DNA of 46,774 nt from Cryomorphaceae bacterium (GCA_027490665.1 JAIXXP010000074.1:1-46774); one strand, 5' to 3'. Shown: positions 1 to 8,562, counted from the first letter of the stretch. A program made the numbers and translations. The notes: generated from the sequence alone by a model not told the origin.

Positions 1-1065
1 AAACATTCCGGGCGGGATCACATTGGCGCCTTTGGCAAAAACTTTACGCCCATTGATTTGAAACACAAATGAAGTGCCCCACTCATCTTTTTCTTGAAGC
101 AATTCTACTTTTCGAATTCCAAAGCAATAAGGGTGTTCTAAAAGGAGCTTTCCATTGGTGTCATAAAATCGCAAGGTGTCGTGATACAAGTGTTGCTCAC
201 CCTGCCCTACTGGCCACCAAAGCTGCGCGTTTGACAATAGTTTGTCCGCGTATAAACTGAAGGATGAAACTTTCGAGGAAGGCTCTGGAATATCAAGTGG
301 GGATTTTTCAGAAATTTCGATATCCGCAAAATAGGTGCTCTTACATACAAGTTTAACTTGCGCTTTTTGAACGATGAAGTTTAAAGAAATCTTGGCTTCA
401 TTGGACTCAGAAATACTTAAGGTATTCACGTGGAGGTTTTCAACGTATACAATTGGTGTAACGCCAATTGTAATTGGATACGCAAAACCAATGGTATTGA
501 GGCGAGGTGCCCAATCCCAGCCAAATTGATATTGCGGTTTGCGTGTTAAAGAAGCCACTTTTGCAGCTCCTACATCATTAGGCGCAGGGTAAGTAAAGGC
601 CTTGTATTGCGTTAATTTTGCATGGTGTTGAACAGGAGATTCGATCTTGATTTCAAGCAAGTTGTACCCACATATGAGGTCTTTTACATCGATCAGAAAT
701 TGGTGGTGTAAAAAGAAATTATCCGTTGTTGCCAATGGCTTCCCGTTCAAGAAAATTTGCGCATAAGTATCGAGGTTTGGAATGTCGAGGCTGAGAGATG
801 ACGCATTAAAAAATGCTTCATTCAAAAAGAATTGAGCTCTAAAATGCCAAGTGTGGTCTTCTATCCATTGGTATTTTGCTTCATTTTCACCGTAAAAAGG
901 ATCGGGTAATTCTCCTGACTCCCAGAGAAATTCCTGGACTGTACCAGCCTGGCCAAACGGTAACCATGATTTTTTGATTGGATGAAAAACCTCCCAATCG
1001 AGCGTAATTTGAGCGGTAATGGAGCTCATCAGCGAAACAAATAAAAGTAGAAGGATCTTACTCAT
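1..1065 (-). CDS. Beta-mannosidase, GH2 family (3' end beyond window)
   Basis: The visible 355 codons start at an ATG at 1065 and stay open to the window edge. A signal peptide (about residues 1-19, ending SSITAQ) predicts export. The GH2 sugar-binding fold follows, with the beta-mannosidase signature RKPQYQFGWDWAPRL near residue 180. Next come a beta-sandwich ending in LWWPVGQGEQHLY and the entry to the catalytic TIM barrel (GIRKVELL, then FAKGANVIPP). Both catalytic glutamates would lie in the missing C-terminal part; family members are usually about 800-850 residues. The enzyme removes terminal beta-1,4-linked mannose, for example Man-beta1,4-GlcNAc of N-glycan cores or mannan oligosaccharides. 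The start lies 1 base after the stop of the glycosylasparaginase gene, so the two are probably translated together. Confidence 0.9.
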   Translation of the reverse strand, partial: MSKILLLLFVSLMSSITAQITLDWEVFHPIKKSWLPFGQAGTVQEFLWESGELPDPFYGENEAKYQWIEDHTWHFRAQFFLNEAFFNASSLSLDIPNLDTYAQIFLNGKPLATTDNFFLHHQFLIDVKDLICGYNLLEIKIESPVQHHAKLTQYKAFTYPAPNDVGAAKVASLTRKPQYQFGWDWAPRLNTIGFAYPITIGVTPIVYVENLHVNTLSISESNEAKISLNFIVQKAQVKLVCKSTYFADIEISEKSPLDIPEPSSKVSSFSLYADKLLSNAQLWWPVGQGEQHLYHDTLRFYDTNGKLLLEHPYCFGIRKVELLQEKDEWGTSFVFQINGRKVFAKGANVIPPGMF

Positions 1066-1066
1066 C

Positions 1067-2056
1067 TTACCAATTGCGGTCAAATTTGGCATCGATAAGC
1101 GCCTCACCCTCGGCGTTGCGCAAAGCAAAATTGAAACCGGCATAAATAGAATAAGCGCCGTAGTTACCCTCTTTGTCTATGGCTAAGAAACCACATTGCA
1201 AGCCAGTAAGGTCTTTGTGTTTGGAAATGATGCGCATACAAGCTTCTTTGCAGGCATCATAAGGGCTGTAGCCGTGGCGCATGAGTTCTACTACCGTATG
1301 GCTGCCCGCTACGCGAACAATGGCTTCGCCCAAACCAGTTGCGGTGGCTGCACCTACTTCGTCATCGACAAACAAACCTGCCCCGATTATCGGTGAATCA
1401 CCTACTCTGCCATGCATTTTGTAGGCCCAGCCACTGGTGGTGCAAGCCCCCGCTAGGTGCCCTTGTGCATCCATGGCGATCATGCCGATGGTGTCGTGGT
1501 TTTCGTGGTTGATCTCGGGTTTCTTGAATAAGTCTTTGTTTTCTTTGCACCATTTTTCGTAGTCTTTCTTGACTTCATCTATGGGCATTTTGGCCGTTGC
1601 AAAACCCTGCTCAAGGGCAAATTTGCGCGCGCCAGCTCCAACGAGCATAACGTGCTGCGTGCGTTCCATAACGGCGCGCGCCACATTGATAGGATGCGCG
1701 ATGCCTTCCAAGAACGCCACAGAGCCACAACGAGAATCGCCGCTCATGATACAAGCATCTAAAGTAACGTGGCCATCGCGGTCTGGGCGGCCACCAACGC
1801 CAACGCTGCGGTTGGTGAGGTCGGCTTCGGTCACCATGACGCCTTTTTCGACCGCATCGAGGGCTGAGCCGCCTTTTTGCAACACTGCCCATGCGCCTTC
1901 ATTGGCTGCCAAGCCATGGTTCCAGGTAGAAAGTACGATAGGTCCTTTGGACTTGCCTTGGTATGATTGCGCCACAATATTAGTCGCTTGACTTGGCTTG
2001 ACTATACTCAGTGCGCCAACGGCTGCACCAAAGCGAATAAACTGTCTTCTTTTCAT
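1067..2056 (-). CDS. Glycosylasparaginase (N4-GlcNAc-asparaginase), Tat-exported
   Basis: This is an Ntn-hydrolase that cleaves the GlcNAc-asparagine link of deglycosylated glycopeptides. The 329-residue sequence closely resembles the characterised Elizabethkingia (Flavobacterium) meningosepticum enzyme along its length. The block HDTIGM at 187-192 holds the predicted autoproteolysis site and nucleophile Thr189; GRVGDSPIIGAGLF and ATATGLGE follow. The N-terminus MKRRQFIRFGAAVGAL is a twin-arginine signal, so the protein is probably exported folded; a tatA-like gene lies at 41902-42276. The start is 4 bases after mltG and the stop 1 base before the beta-mannosidase start, so it sits in the dapF-mltG transcription unit. 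With beta-mannosidase it suggests N-glycan core breakdown. Confidence 0.93.
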   Translation of the reverse strand: MKRRQFIRFGAAVGALSIVKPSQATNIVAQSYQGKSKGPIVLSTWNHGLAANEGAWAVLQKGGSALDAVEKGVMVTEADLTNRSVGVGGRPDRDGHVTLDACIMSGDSRCGSVAFLEGIAHPINVARAVMERTQHVMLVGAGARKFALEQGFATAKMPIDEVKKDYEKWCKENKDLFKKPEINHENHDTIGMIAMDAQGHLAGACTTSGWAYKMHGRVGDSPIIGAGLFVDDEVGAATATGLGEAIVRVAGSHTVVELMRHGYSPYDACKEACMRIISKHKDLTGLQCGFLAIDKEGNYGAYSIYAGFNFALRNAEGEALIDAKFDRNW

Positions 2057-2060
2057 AGGC

Positions 2061-3140
2061 TTATCTATTGCGAAGTTCTGCTGCTAACCAATTTTGAAAG
2101 GCCTTGGCATTTTTAGCGTGTTCAGCACCTGAGGCTGTAAAATTGTGTGTGCCGGAGTAATCTGGTTTGGCACACATAAAAATATAATCGTTTTGATCGG
2201 GGCTCAGCACGGCCTCCACTACACCCACTGGCGGCAAATAAATGGGACCTGGGGGCAAGCCTTTGATTTTGTATGTATTATATGGGCAATCGATGTCGCG
2301 ATGGACGGCCAACAAACGCTGCACGCCCTTTAGTTGATCTCCCCAACAAAATTTGAAAGTAGGATCAGATTGCAATTTGATACCCTGCTTGATTCTGTTC
2401 AAATACAAACCTGCTATAATTGGCCATTCCTCGGCCCTTCTCGACTGCTCCGAATAAACGATACTCGCCAAAGTAACAGCCTCGCTAGGTGCATTCAAAC
2501 CAACCGTTTTTAATTTGGACCTGCGAGCTGGGGTCCAGAAATTTTTGAATTCTTGGGCCATGCGGTCCACAAATTGTTGAGGCGTTTGGTCCCAGTAAAG
2601 ATCGTAGGTGTTCGGAATAAAAAGAGCTGGGAGTTGCTCTAGCGTAAAACCCAAACGCGCAAGCGTCGAGCCATTCTGGAGATAAGCCATCAACTCGGTA
2701 CTGTCTAAATCGAGTTGGTTTTGGAGCTTTCCTGCAAGGTCATTGAGGGTGCGGCAATTTTCAAAGCTTACTTGTACCGATTGCTCTGCATTACCGTTCA
2801 ACTTGCCGTTTATCGTCAAACCATTCCAAATATGGCGATACGCAGTACCCGGCTCGATGACGTATTTACCCGGAGCAATATTGCGCGAATTCATTTCCTT
2901 GTTTGTGCCAACCAATTCAAAGAGGTCTGTATTGGAAATAACGCCTTTTTCTTGAAGCAAACGCGCTACATTTTTAACATCTAAAGGTTGGTCCTTAGCT
3001 GAAAGATAAATTGCGACTGGTGCTGCATTGCTAGACTTTTGAAAAGCAGCGTAGGCATACTTTAATTTTGGAAAAAGTAAAACAGCAGCCCCAAAAAAGA
3101 GGACAACTGCAACTAAAATCAGTTTTTGTTTTTTAGACAT
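2061..3140 (-). CDS. mltG: Endolytic murein transglycosylase MltG (YceG-like)
   Basis: MltG is an inner-membrane lytic transglycosylase that cuts nascent glycan strands and so sets their length. The 359-residue protein has one N-terminal membrane helix (about residues 7-25) and an outward-facing YceG domain. The catalytic block is ASIVYSEQSRRAEEWPIIAGLYLNR, with Glu231 as the expected acid/base, followed by LQSDPT near 256-261. Length is normal for the family. The first 22 bases overlap the end of the GNAT gene. The order dapF, GNAT, mltG fits a shared wall-related transcription unit. Confidence 0.95.
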   Translation of the reverse strand: MSKKQKLILVAVVLFFGAAVLLFPKLKYAYAAFQKSSNAAPVAIYLSAKDQPLDVKNVARLLQEKGVISNTDLFELVGTNKEMNSRNIAPGKYVIEPGTAYRHIWNGLTINGKLNGNAEQSVQVSFENCRTLNDLAGKLQNQLDLDSTELMAYLQNGSTLARLGFTLEQLPALFIPNTYDLYWDQTPQQFVDRMAQEFKNFWTPARRSKLKTVGLNAPSEAVTLASIVYSEQSRRAEEWPIIAGLYLNRIKQGIKLQSDPTFKFCWGDQLKGVQRLLAVHRDIDCPYNTYKIKGLPPGPIYLPPVGVVEAVLSPDQNDYIFMCAKPDYSGTHNFTASGAEHAKNAKAFQNWLAAELRNR

Positions 3141-3649
3141 AGTTGATAAGTAAGTTCGTCAAAATATTCATTTTTGAAACGCAGCCAGTTTTTGCGGGTT
3201 CCGACATGTTCAAACCCTGCTTTTTCAAAAAGAGCAACACTTGCTTGATTGTCGCCGTGTATTTGGCAATATAAATTGCGCAATTCAAGAATTTCCTTGC
3301 AGTATGTACTGAACAACCGCAAAGCTTCAGATGCGTAGCCTTTTCCTTTGTCGGCGTCAGCTGCAATAAGGATACCAACTGCGGCATAACCATGCTTGAA
3401 ATTGAGGTCGTATAAATCAATAACCCCCACCGGGCGGTCTTCTGTTGAGGTTTGGATCACCAAACGCATTTGACCCGACTTACGGATATCAGATTGTTGC
3501 TCAATGAGTTGATGAATATCATAAAGCGAAAACGGTACTTCGGTATTAGAAACCTTCCAGTTGGCCGGGTTGTTTTCCCACATAAATATGGTACTCGCAT
3601 CGTCTTTTTCGACCGCCCGTAAAGTAACCAAACTACCCCTCAAGCTCAT
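3119..3649 (-). CDS. GNAT-family N-acetyltransferase (RimJ/SpeG-like)
   Basis: The 176-residue protein has the Acetyltransf_3 layout: LRAVEKDDAS at the N-terminus, a central strand pair ending VGILIAADADKGKGYASEAL (acetyl-CoA loop, about residues 91-110), then LRNLYCQIHGDNQASVALFEKAGF, which is the usual GNAT motif B. The sequence recalls spermidine acetyltransferase SpeG and RimJ/RimL. The acceptor substrate cannot be read from sequence. It overlaps dapF by 17 bases upstream and mltG by 22 bases downstream, so all three are tightly coupled. A role in wall precursor or ribosomal protein modification would be a guess. Confidence 0.85.
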   Translation of the reverse strand: MSLRGSLVTLRAVEKDDASTIFMWENNPANWKVSNTEVPFSLYDIHQLIEQQSDIRKSGQMRLVIQTSTEDRPVGVIDLYDLNFKHGYAAVGILIAADADKGKGYASEALRLFSTYCKEILELRNLYCQIHGDNQASVALFEKAGFEHVGTRKNWLRFKNEYFDELTYQLCLKNKN

Positions 3650-4418
3650 AAGTTCCGTTATAAACGAGCTTTGCTGGCCCTGTTAAATATACTTCAGTAT
3701 AAGCGTGTTCTGGTTTGCGTTGCCATTGCACCTGTAGTTGTCCACCTTTGGTTACAACCTTGACAGCACCTTTTTGAAGATCCTGAAGTTGGGCATAAAC
3801 CAAGGCGGCAGCAGTTACGCCGGTTCCACAAGAAAGTGTTTCATTTTCTACACCGCGTTCGTAGGTGGCCACCCGAATGCCATCTGCTGTGATTTCCATC
3901 AAATTGACATTGATGCCGTCTTTTTGAAAGCTTTCGCTATAACGTATGCTGCGGCCAACTTCTAAAACGTGCTCGTGGGTGTGTAAGTCGTCGAGTTGCA
4001 CGTAATGAGGAGATCCGGTTTGTACTACATATGCGTTTTCCAAACATTGAATTGGGTCAACGTCTGACATCTTGAGTTTCACTTCTTCTTCGCAAAGCCA
4101 GGCTTGGTGTGTGCCATCGATAGCTAGAAAGGTAGTCTGAAACGAAGGTAGTAAGCCCAACTTAGCCGCAAAAGCAACCGCACAACGCGCACCATTTCCG
4201 CAAAAAGATTGCGTGCCGTCGGCGTTGTAATAAACCATTTCAAAGTCATAGCCCTGACACAACCCAATGGAGATGAGCCCGTCGGCACCTATGCCAAATT
4301 TGCGGTCACATAGTTCTTGAATGTCAGCAATAGACAAATTGTCATAAATACCGGACGTGTTGTTAAGCATGATGAAATCATTGCCCGTACCCTGATATTT
4401 GAAGAATGATAGTGTCAT
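3633..4418 (-). CDS. dapF: Diaminopimelate epimerase
   Basis: DapF converts LL- to meso-diaminopimelate for lysine and peptidoglycan. I place the start at 4418 (MTLSFFKYQGTGNDF, 261 residues) rather than at an upstream in-frame ATG at 4475, because family members begin at this motif and a -7 promoter element (4429-4436) lies between the two starts. The two catalytic cysteines are visible: Cys73 in NADGTQSFCGNGARC and Cys197 in ETLSCGTGVTAAA. Asn13 and Glu192 blocks are also in place. It is the first gene of the run dapF, GNAT, mltG, glycosylasparaginase, beta-mannosidase, and is divergent from degP. Confidence 0.95.
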   Translation of the reverse strand: MTLSFFKYQGTGNDFIMLNNTSGIYDNLSIADIQELCDRKFGIGADGLISIGLCQGYDFEMVYYNADGTQSFCGNGARCAVAFAAKLGLLPSFQTTFLAIDGTHQAWLCEEEVKLKMSDVDPIQCLENAYVVQTGSPHYVQLDDLHTHEHVLEVGRSIRYSESFQKDGINVNLMEITADGIRVATYERGVENETLSCGTGVTAAALVYAQLQDLQKGAVKVVTKGGQLQVQWQRKPEHAYTEVYLTGPAKLVYNGTYELEG

Positions 4419-4428
4419 TGCGGTCGAA

Positions 4429-4436
4429 CAAAAATA
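4429..4436 (-). promoter_or_regulatory. dapF: -7 promoter element for dapF
   Basis: Read on the minus strand this is TATTTTTG, an exact match to the Bacteroidota -7 consensus TAnnTTTG. It ends 10 bases before the chosen dapF ATG and predicts a very short leader. No well-spaced -33 TTG is clear. Confidence 0.6.
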
Positions 4437-4490
4437 GTTGAATATTCGATACCAATTCTTAACAAAATTTAACATTTTTCAAGCAATTTT

Positions 4491-4505
4491 TGGAACACTA
4501 TTTGC
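4491..4505 (+). promoter_or_regulatory. degP: Sigma54-like (-24/-12) promoter upstream of degP
   Basis: The 15 bases read TGGAAC, five bases, then TTGC. GG at 4492-4493 and GC at 4504-4505 are separated by exactly ten bases, the invariant spacing of sigma54 promoters. Transcription would start near 4517, about 20 bases before the degP ATG. GGAAC could instead be an ECF-sigma -35 element. No activator site was identified. Confidence 0.5.
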
Positions 4506-4537
4506 GTTTATGAAGCAGTAAATTAAAATCTGACAGT

Positions 4538-6010
4538 ATGACACTTACCAGTACACTCAAATTATTCGGAATGGGTATTCTAGGTGGCACCCTCCCATTG
4601 GCTACTTATGTCATTATTCAGCATAACAGTAGCAGCTTATCAGACCAAGTCATTGACGGCAACCGCCGCGCCCCAATTCAGCAGGTCGACTACCAAGGTG
4701 TTCCACAAGGCCTAGATTTCACTGCAGCAGCAGAAAGCACGGTTCATTCAGTAGTTCACATCACCACCAAAGTTGTTCAAACCACCTTCCAACGCGATCC
4801 CTTCCAAGAATTTTTCTATGGCCCAGGTGCCGGTGGCCGCGAATTCAAGCAATACGGAGCTGGTGCTGGTTCTGGCGTTATTGTTTCGTCACAGGGCTAT
4901 ATTGTCACCAACAACCACGTTATTGAAAACGCTAGCGAAATTCAAGTTGTACTCAACGATAACTCCAAATACGACGCAAAAGTTGTTGGTGCCGACCCTT
5001 CAACGGACATTGCTGTTCTTAAAATCGAAGGCAACAACTTTCCTGCTATTCCAATCGGCAATTCAGATGAACTCAAAATTGGCGAATGGGTCTTGGCCGT
5101 TGGCAACCCCTTTAACCTTACCTCTACCGTTACCGCTGGCATCGTTTCTGCTAAAGCACGCAATATCAATTTGCTCTCAGAACGCAACACCAAAGAAGTT
5201 GTTCCGATAGAATCCTTTATTCAGACAGACGCTGCGGTTAACCCCGGTAACAGTGGCGGTGCTCTTGTAAACACGCGTGGGGAGCTCATCGGCATCAACA
5301 CCGCTATCGCATCACAAACAGGCTCATATTCTGGCTATTCTTTTGCGGTTCCTGTCAATTTGGTAGACAAGGTCATGCGCGACCTCATCGATTTCGGTAT
5401 TGTTCAGCGCGGCTACCTAGGTGTTCAAATTTCAGATATCACGCAAGAAATCAAAGAAAAAAACAAGCTCCCCGACCTCAAAGGTGTGTTCTTAGCCAAA
5501 GTGGTCGAAGGTGGTTCTGCCGACAAAGCAGGCCTTAAAGACGGTGATGTCATTCTGAAAATTGGCAGCAAGGAGGTCAATTCTGTAGCCGCGCTGCAAG
5601 AAGAGATTGGCAAGCGTCGCCCTGGCGATAAGGTTTCTTTGAGCGTACGTCAAAAAGATGGCGACATCATTACCAAAGAACTCGTATTGCGCAACCAAGA
5701 CGGCGAAACACAATTGTTATCCAAAGAAGAAATCAATAAAAATGCCGCCCTTGGTGCCACTTTCGTCGAACTCACCGAAAAAGAGAAAAAAGAGCTCAAC
5801 ATCAATTATGGTGTCAAAATCAAAACCATCAATACGGGCAAACTCAAATCGATTGGCTTAACAGAAGGAATCATTATCGTTAAAATCAATAACGAGCCAA
5901 TTGAAACCGTTGAAGAATTAACTCAAAAACTAAGTGGCGTCAATCGCGGCATCTTGCTCGAAATCATGGATGAAACTGGTAAAAGAGACTACCGAGGCTT
6001 GGGTTTATAA
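4538..6010 (+). CDS. degP: DegP/HtrA-family periplasmic serine protease
   Basis: This is a 490-residue envelope quality-control protease and chaperone. An N-terminal membrane segment (about residues 7-27) acts as signal or anchor. The trypsin-like domain carries the triad His127 (VTNNHVIENA), Asp157 (DPSTDIAVLK) and Ser239 (NPGNSGGALVN). PDZ1 spans about 285-385 (RGYLGVQISD to LVLRNQ) and a PDZ2 covers about 400-485. Length and layout are normal. It is divergent from dapF and followed by rpoD with 161 bases between. The sigma54-like element upstream suggests regulation apart from ordinary housekeeping promoters. Confidence 0.96.
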   Translation: MTLTSTLKLFGMGILGGTLPLATYVIIQHNSSSLSDQVIDGNRRAPIQQVDYQGVPQGLDFTAAAESTVHSVVHITTKVVQTTFQRDPFQEFFYGPGAGGREFKQYGAGAGSGVIVSSQGYIVTNNHVIENASEIQVVLNDNSKYDAKVVGADPSTDIAVLKIEGNNFPAIPIGNSDELKIGEWVLAVGNPFNLTSTVTAGIVSAKARNINLLSERNTKEVVPIESFIQTDAAVNPGNSGGALVNTRGELIGINTAIASQTGSYSGYSFAVPVNLVDKVMRDLIDFGIVQRGYLGVQISDITQEIKEKNKLPDLKGVFLAKVVEGGSADKAGLKDGDVILKIGSKEVNSVAALQEEIGKRRPGDKVSLSVRQKDGDIITKELVLRNQDGETQLLSKEEINKNAALGATFVELTEKEKKELNINYGVKIKTINTGKLKSIGLTEGIIIVKINNEPIETVEELTQKLSGVNRGILLEIMDETGKRDYRGLGL

Positions 6011-6112
6011 GCATTTGAGCGCGAAAATATGCCGCGTTGAAAAAGTTAAGAACTCGTTAATAACTCAACAAAAAAAGGCCTCTTCAGATTTTTTTAACCC
6101 TAATTTTCGTCG

Positions 6113-6120
6113 TTACTTTG
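6113..6120 (+). promoter_or_regulatory. rpoD: Probable -7 promoter element for rpoD
   Basis: TTACTTTG differs from TAnnTTTG at one position and lies 51 bases before the rpoD ATG. The degP-rpoD interval (6011-6171) shows no other convincing element; a short inverted repeat ATTAC/GTAAT near 6146-6158 sits in the predicted leader. Confidence 0.4.
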
Positions 6121-6171
6121 CTCAAGAAGCAGTAGCAAAACATTACCTAGTAATCCAGTATAGATAAGCGC

Positions 6172-7038
6172 ATGAGACAGCTAAAAATCACCAAATCCAT
6201 CACGAACAGAGAAAGTCAATCTCTGGACAAATACCTTCAAGATATCGGTCGTGAAGAACTCATCACCGCAGAAGAAGAAGTAGAACTTGCACGTCGCATT
6301 AAAGCCGGCGACCAAAAAGCCTTAGAAAAACTCACTAGAGCTAATCTTCGTTTTGTGGTTTCCGTTGCCAAGCAATACCAAAACCAAGGCCTCACCCTTC
6401 CTGACCTCATCAACGAAGGCAACCTTGGCCTCATTAAAGCTGCACAAAAATTCGACGAAACCAGAGGTTTTAAATTCATCTCTTATGCCGTATGGTGGAT
6501 CCGTCAGTCTATCTTACAAGCTTTAGCTGAACAAGCACGCATTGTACGTTTGCCACTCAACCAAGTAGGCTCGCTCAACAAAATCAACAAGGCATTTTCA
6601 CGCCTAGAGCAAGAATTCGAGCGTCCGCCAAGTGCAGAAGAGCTCGCCGAAGCTTTAGAAGTTCCCGAAGACAAAATCAAAGAAAGCCTCAATGTTTCTG
6701 GTCGTCACGTATCTATGGATGCGCCGCTCACGACCAACGACGACGGCGGTACGCTCATGGATGTCATGGCCAACCCAGACTCCCCACGTACCGACCACAT
6801 GCTTATGGCAGAATCTTTGCAAAAAGAAATCGAGCGCTCACTCAGTACCCTCACCGACAAAGAACGTGAAATCATCCGCTTGTTTTTCGGCATCGGCATG
6901 AACCACGGCCTTACCCTAGAAGAAATCGGCGCTAAATTCAACCTTACCCGAGAGCGCGTGCGACAAATTAAAGAGAAAGCGATTCGCCGACTCCGTCACA
7001 CCTCTCGAAACAAGCTATTGAAGTCTTATTTAGGCTAA
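6172..7038 (+). CDS. rpoD: Primary RNA polymerase sigma factor (RpoD/SigA)
   Basis: The 288-residue protein is the short Bacteroidota form of sigma70, lacking the long region 1.1 and the non-conserved insert of E. coli. Region 1.2 (about 17-50, [19 protein letters not shown]), region 2 ([18 protein letters not shown] to [11 protein letters not shown]), region 3 ([12 protein letters not shown]) and region 4.2, with the helix-turn-helix [21 protein letters not shown], are all present. It should direct transcription from the TAnnTTTG promoters seen in this window. A strong terminator follows directly. Confidence 0.96.
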   Translation: MRQLKITKSITNRESQSLDKYLQDIGREELITAEEEVELARRIKAGDQKALEKLTRANLRFVVSVAKQYQNQGLTLPDLINEGNLGLIKAAQKFDETRGFKFISYAVWWIRQSILQALAEQARIVRLPLNQVGSLNKINKAFSRLEQEFERPPSAEELAEALEVPEDKIKESLNVSGRHVSMDAPLTTNDDGGTLMDVMANPDSPRTDHMLMAESLQKEIERSLSTLTDKEREIIRLFFGIGMNHGLTLEEIGAKFNLTRERVRQIKEKAIRRLRHTSRNKLLKSYLG

Positions 7039-7045
7039 CAATTTG

Positions 7046-7075
7046 AAGGCTACCTACTTGTGGGTAGCCTTTTTC
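7046..7075 (+). terminator. Intrinsic terminator after rpoD
   Basis: A 9-bp perfect stem (AAGGCTACC at 7046-7054 with GGTAGCCTT at 7063-7071), an 8-base loop and a T run form a typical rho-independent terminator 8 bases after the rpoD stop. No clear promoter is visible between it and gap, so gap depends on an unseen promoter or on readthrough. Confidence 0.85.
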
Positions 7076-7116
7076 TTTTCATCAACAAGCAATTATCAAC
7101 ATCAATCAACAACAAC

Positions 7117-8562
7117 ATGGAAACCAAAGACGGTTATGAAAAAGAGCTCAACCTTCACATTGAGCGCGAAAGAGCAGCTGTTAAATTACAGAGTAAAGTC
7201 GGAGAACTCCTCTACGACAAAGGCATCGAGCTGGTATTATTCAGAAATCACCTCACCGACATCACCATTTCGGAAATTTTAAACCTGCACGAATATGCCA
7301 AACAAGTGGTAAACAAACCCATTGATGTGTTTACAACCGCTGCCTTGGCAGAAACCCTCATGACACTCGACATTCCTGCCTCCAAACTAGACATCGGCTT
7401 ATTGGCGAGCGAATGGCTTGCTGGGCAAACCGAACAAAGCGGCATGGCGCGTTTTCTCATGGAAAAATTAGGCGGTTTACAGACCCCACAAGCAATAGAG
7501 CCACGAGACGTCGTGCTTTATGGATTCGGGCGCATTGGCCGTTTGGCTGCGCGCGAACTCATCAAACAAGCAGGTAAGGGCCAACAATTGCGTTTGCGTG
7601 CAATTGTGACGCGCGGTTCTTCAGACGGAGATATCATTAAGCGTGCATCGCTTTTGCGCAACGACTCCGTACACGGCGCGTTCAAAGGAACGGTCATTGA
7701 AGACCTCCCTAATAAAAGCCTCATCATCAACGGGCAAATTGTACACATGATAGACGCTGCCAACCCAGAAGACATCGACTACACCATCTATGGTATCCAA
7801 AATGCCCTCATCATTGACAACACAGGCGTATTTACCAACAGAGAAGCACTCTCTCGTCACCTTCAAGCAAAAGGTGTAGAAAAAGTATTGCTCACCGCAC
7901 CAGGAAAAGAGATCCCAAATGTGGTTTACGGAATCAATCAAGATACACTTGACGTCGAAAACGAAAACATCTTTTCGGCCGCGTCTTGTACCACCAATGC
8001 CATATCTCCTATTCTAAAAGTCATCAATGATCATTTTGGCGTCGTAAAAGGACACATCGAAACGGTGCACGCCTATACCAACGACCAAAACCTTTTGGAC
8101 AACATGCACAAAAAACCACGTCGTGGCCGTGCAGCTGCAGTCAATATGGTCATCACTTCAACAGGTGCAGGTTCGGCAGTAACCAAAGTAATTCCTGAAC
8201 TCAAAGATAAACTTACGGCAAACGCTGTTCGTGTACCTACTCCGAACGGATCCTTGGCTATTTTGAGCAAAAAAAAAAAAAAAACCGTCGATCTCGAACA
8301 AGTGAATGCCGCAATCAAAGATGCAGCACTCCACGGCGAGTTGGTTAACCAAATCTACTATTCCTTCGACCCAGAACTCGTTTCTTCGGACATCATCGGC
8401 AATACTTGCTGCAGTGTTTTTGACTCCAATGCAAGCATTGTTTCGGTTGACGGCAAGAATGTAGTGCTTTACGCTTGGTACGACAACGAATTTGGTTATA
8501 CCAAACAAGTGATCCGCATGGCCAAATACATCACGCAAGTACGCAGAGCGATTTACTATTGA
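7117..8562 (+). CDS. gap: Glyceraldehyde-3-phosphate dehydrogenase, long form
   Basis: The start at 7117 (METKDGYEKEL) is chosen because the longer reading from 7060 begins inside the rpoD terminator. The 481-residue protein has an N-terminal extension of about 130 residues before the NAD-binding motif GFGRIGR (136-142). The active-site motif SCTTN holds Cys291, with His318 in HAYTNDQ. Such ~480-residue GAPDHs are common in Bacteroidota beside the ~335-residue form. The reaction is glyceraldehyde 3-phosphate to 1,3-bisphosphoglycerate or its reverse; the preferred direction and cofactor are not visible. A run of 16 adenines (8269-8284) encodes SKKKKKT near residues 385-390. The stop overlaps the cmk start as TGATG. 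Confidence 0.9.
   Translation: METKDGYEKELNLHIERERAAVKLQSKVGELLYDKGIELVLFRNHLTDITISEILNLHEYAKQVVNKPIDVFTTAALAETLMTLDIPASKLDIGLLASEWLAGQTEQSGMARFLMEKLGGLQTPQAIEPRDVVLYGFGRIGRLAARELIKQAGKGQQLRLRAIVTRGSSDGDIIKRASLLRNDSVHGAFKGTVIEDLPNKSLIINGQIVHMIDAANPEDIDYTIYGIQNALIIDNTGVFTNREALSRHLQAKGVEKVLLTAPGKEIPNVVYGINQDTLDVENENIFSAASCTTNAISPILKVINDHFGVVKGHIETVHAYTNDQNLLDNMHKKPRRGRAAAVNMVITSTGAGSAVTKVIPELKDKLTANAVRVPTPNGSLAILSKKKKKTVDLEQVNAAIKDAALHGELVNQIYYSFDPELVSSDIIGNTCCSVFDSNASIVSVDGKNVVLYAWYDNEFGYTKQVIRMAKYITQVRRAIYY
8269..8284 (+). repeat. A16 homopolymer inside gap
   Basis: Sixteen consecutive adenines lie in frame and encode five lysines plus the first base of ACC. The reading frame is intact as given and the segment length agrees with my recollection of the family, so the count is probably right. 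Confidence 0.95.

Noticed and set aside
1569-1991. 140-codon plus-strand open frame opposite the glycosylasparaginase
   Set aside because: It is the antisense shadow of a strongly conserved gene; the translation is low-complexity and resembles nothing known.
4419-4475. Upstream in-frame extension of dapF from an ATG at 4475
   Set aside because: It contains the -7 promoter element and does not fit the family start at FFKYQGTGNDF.
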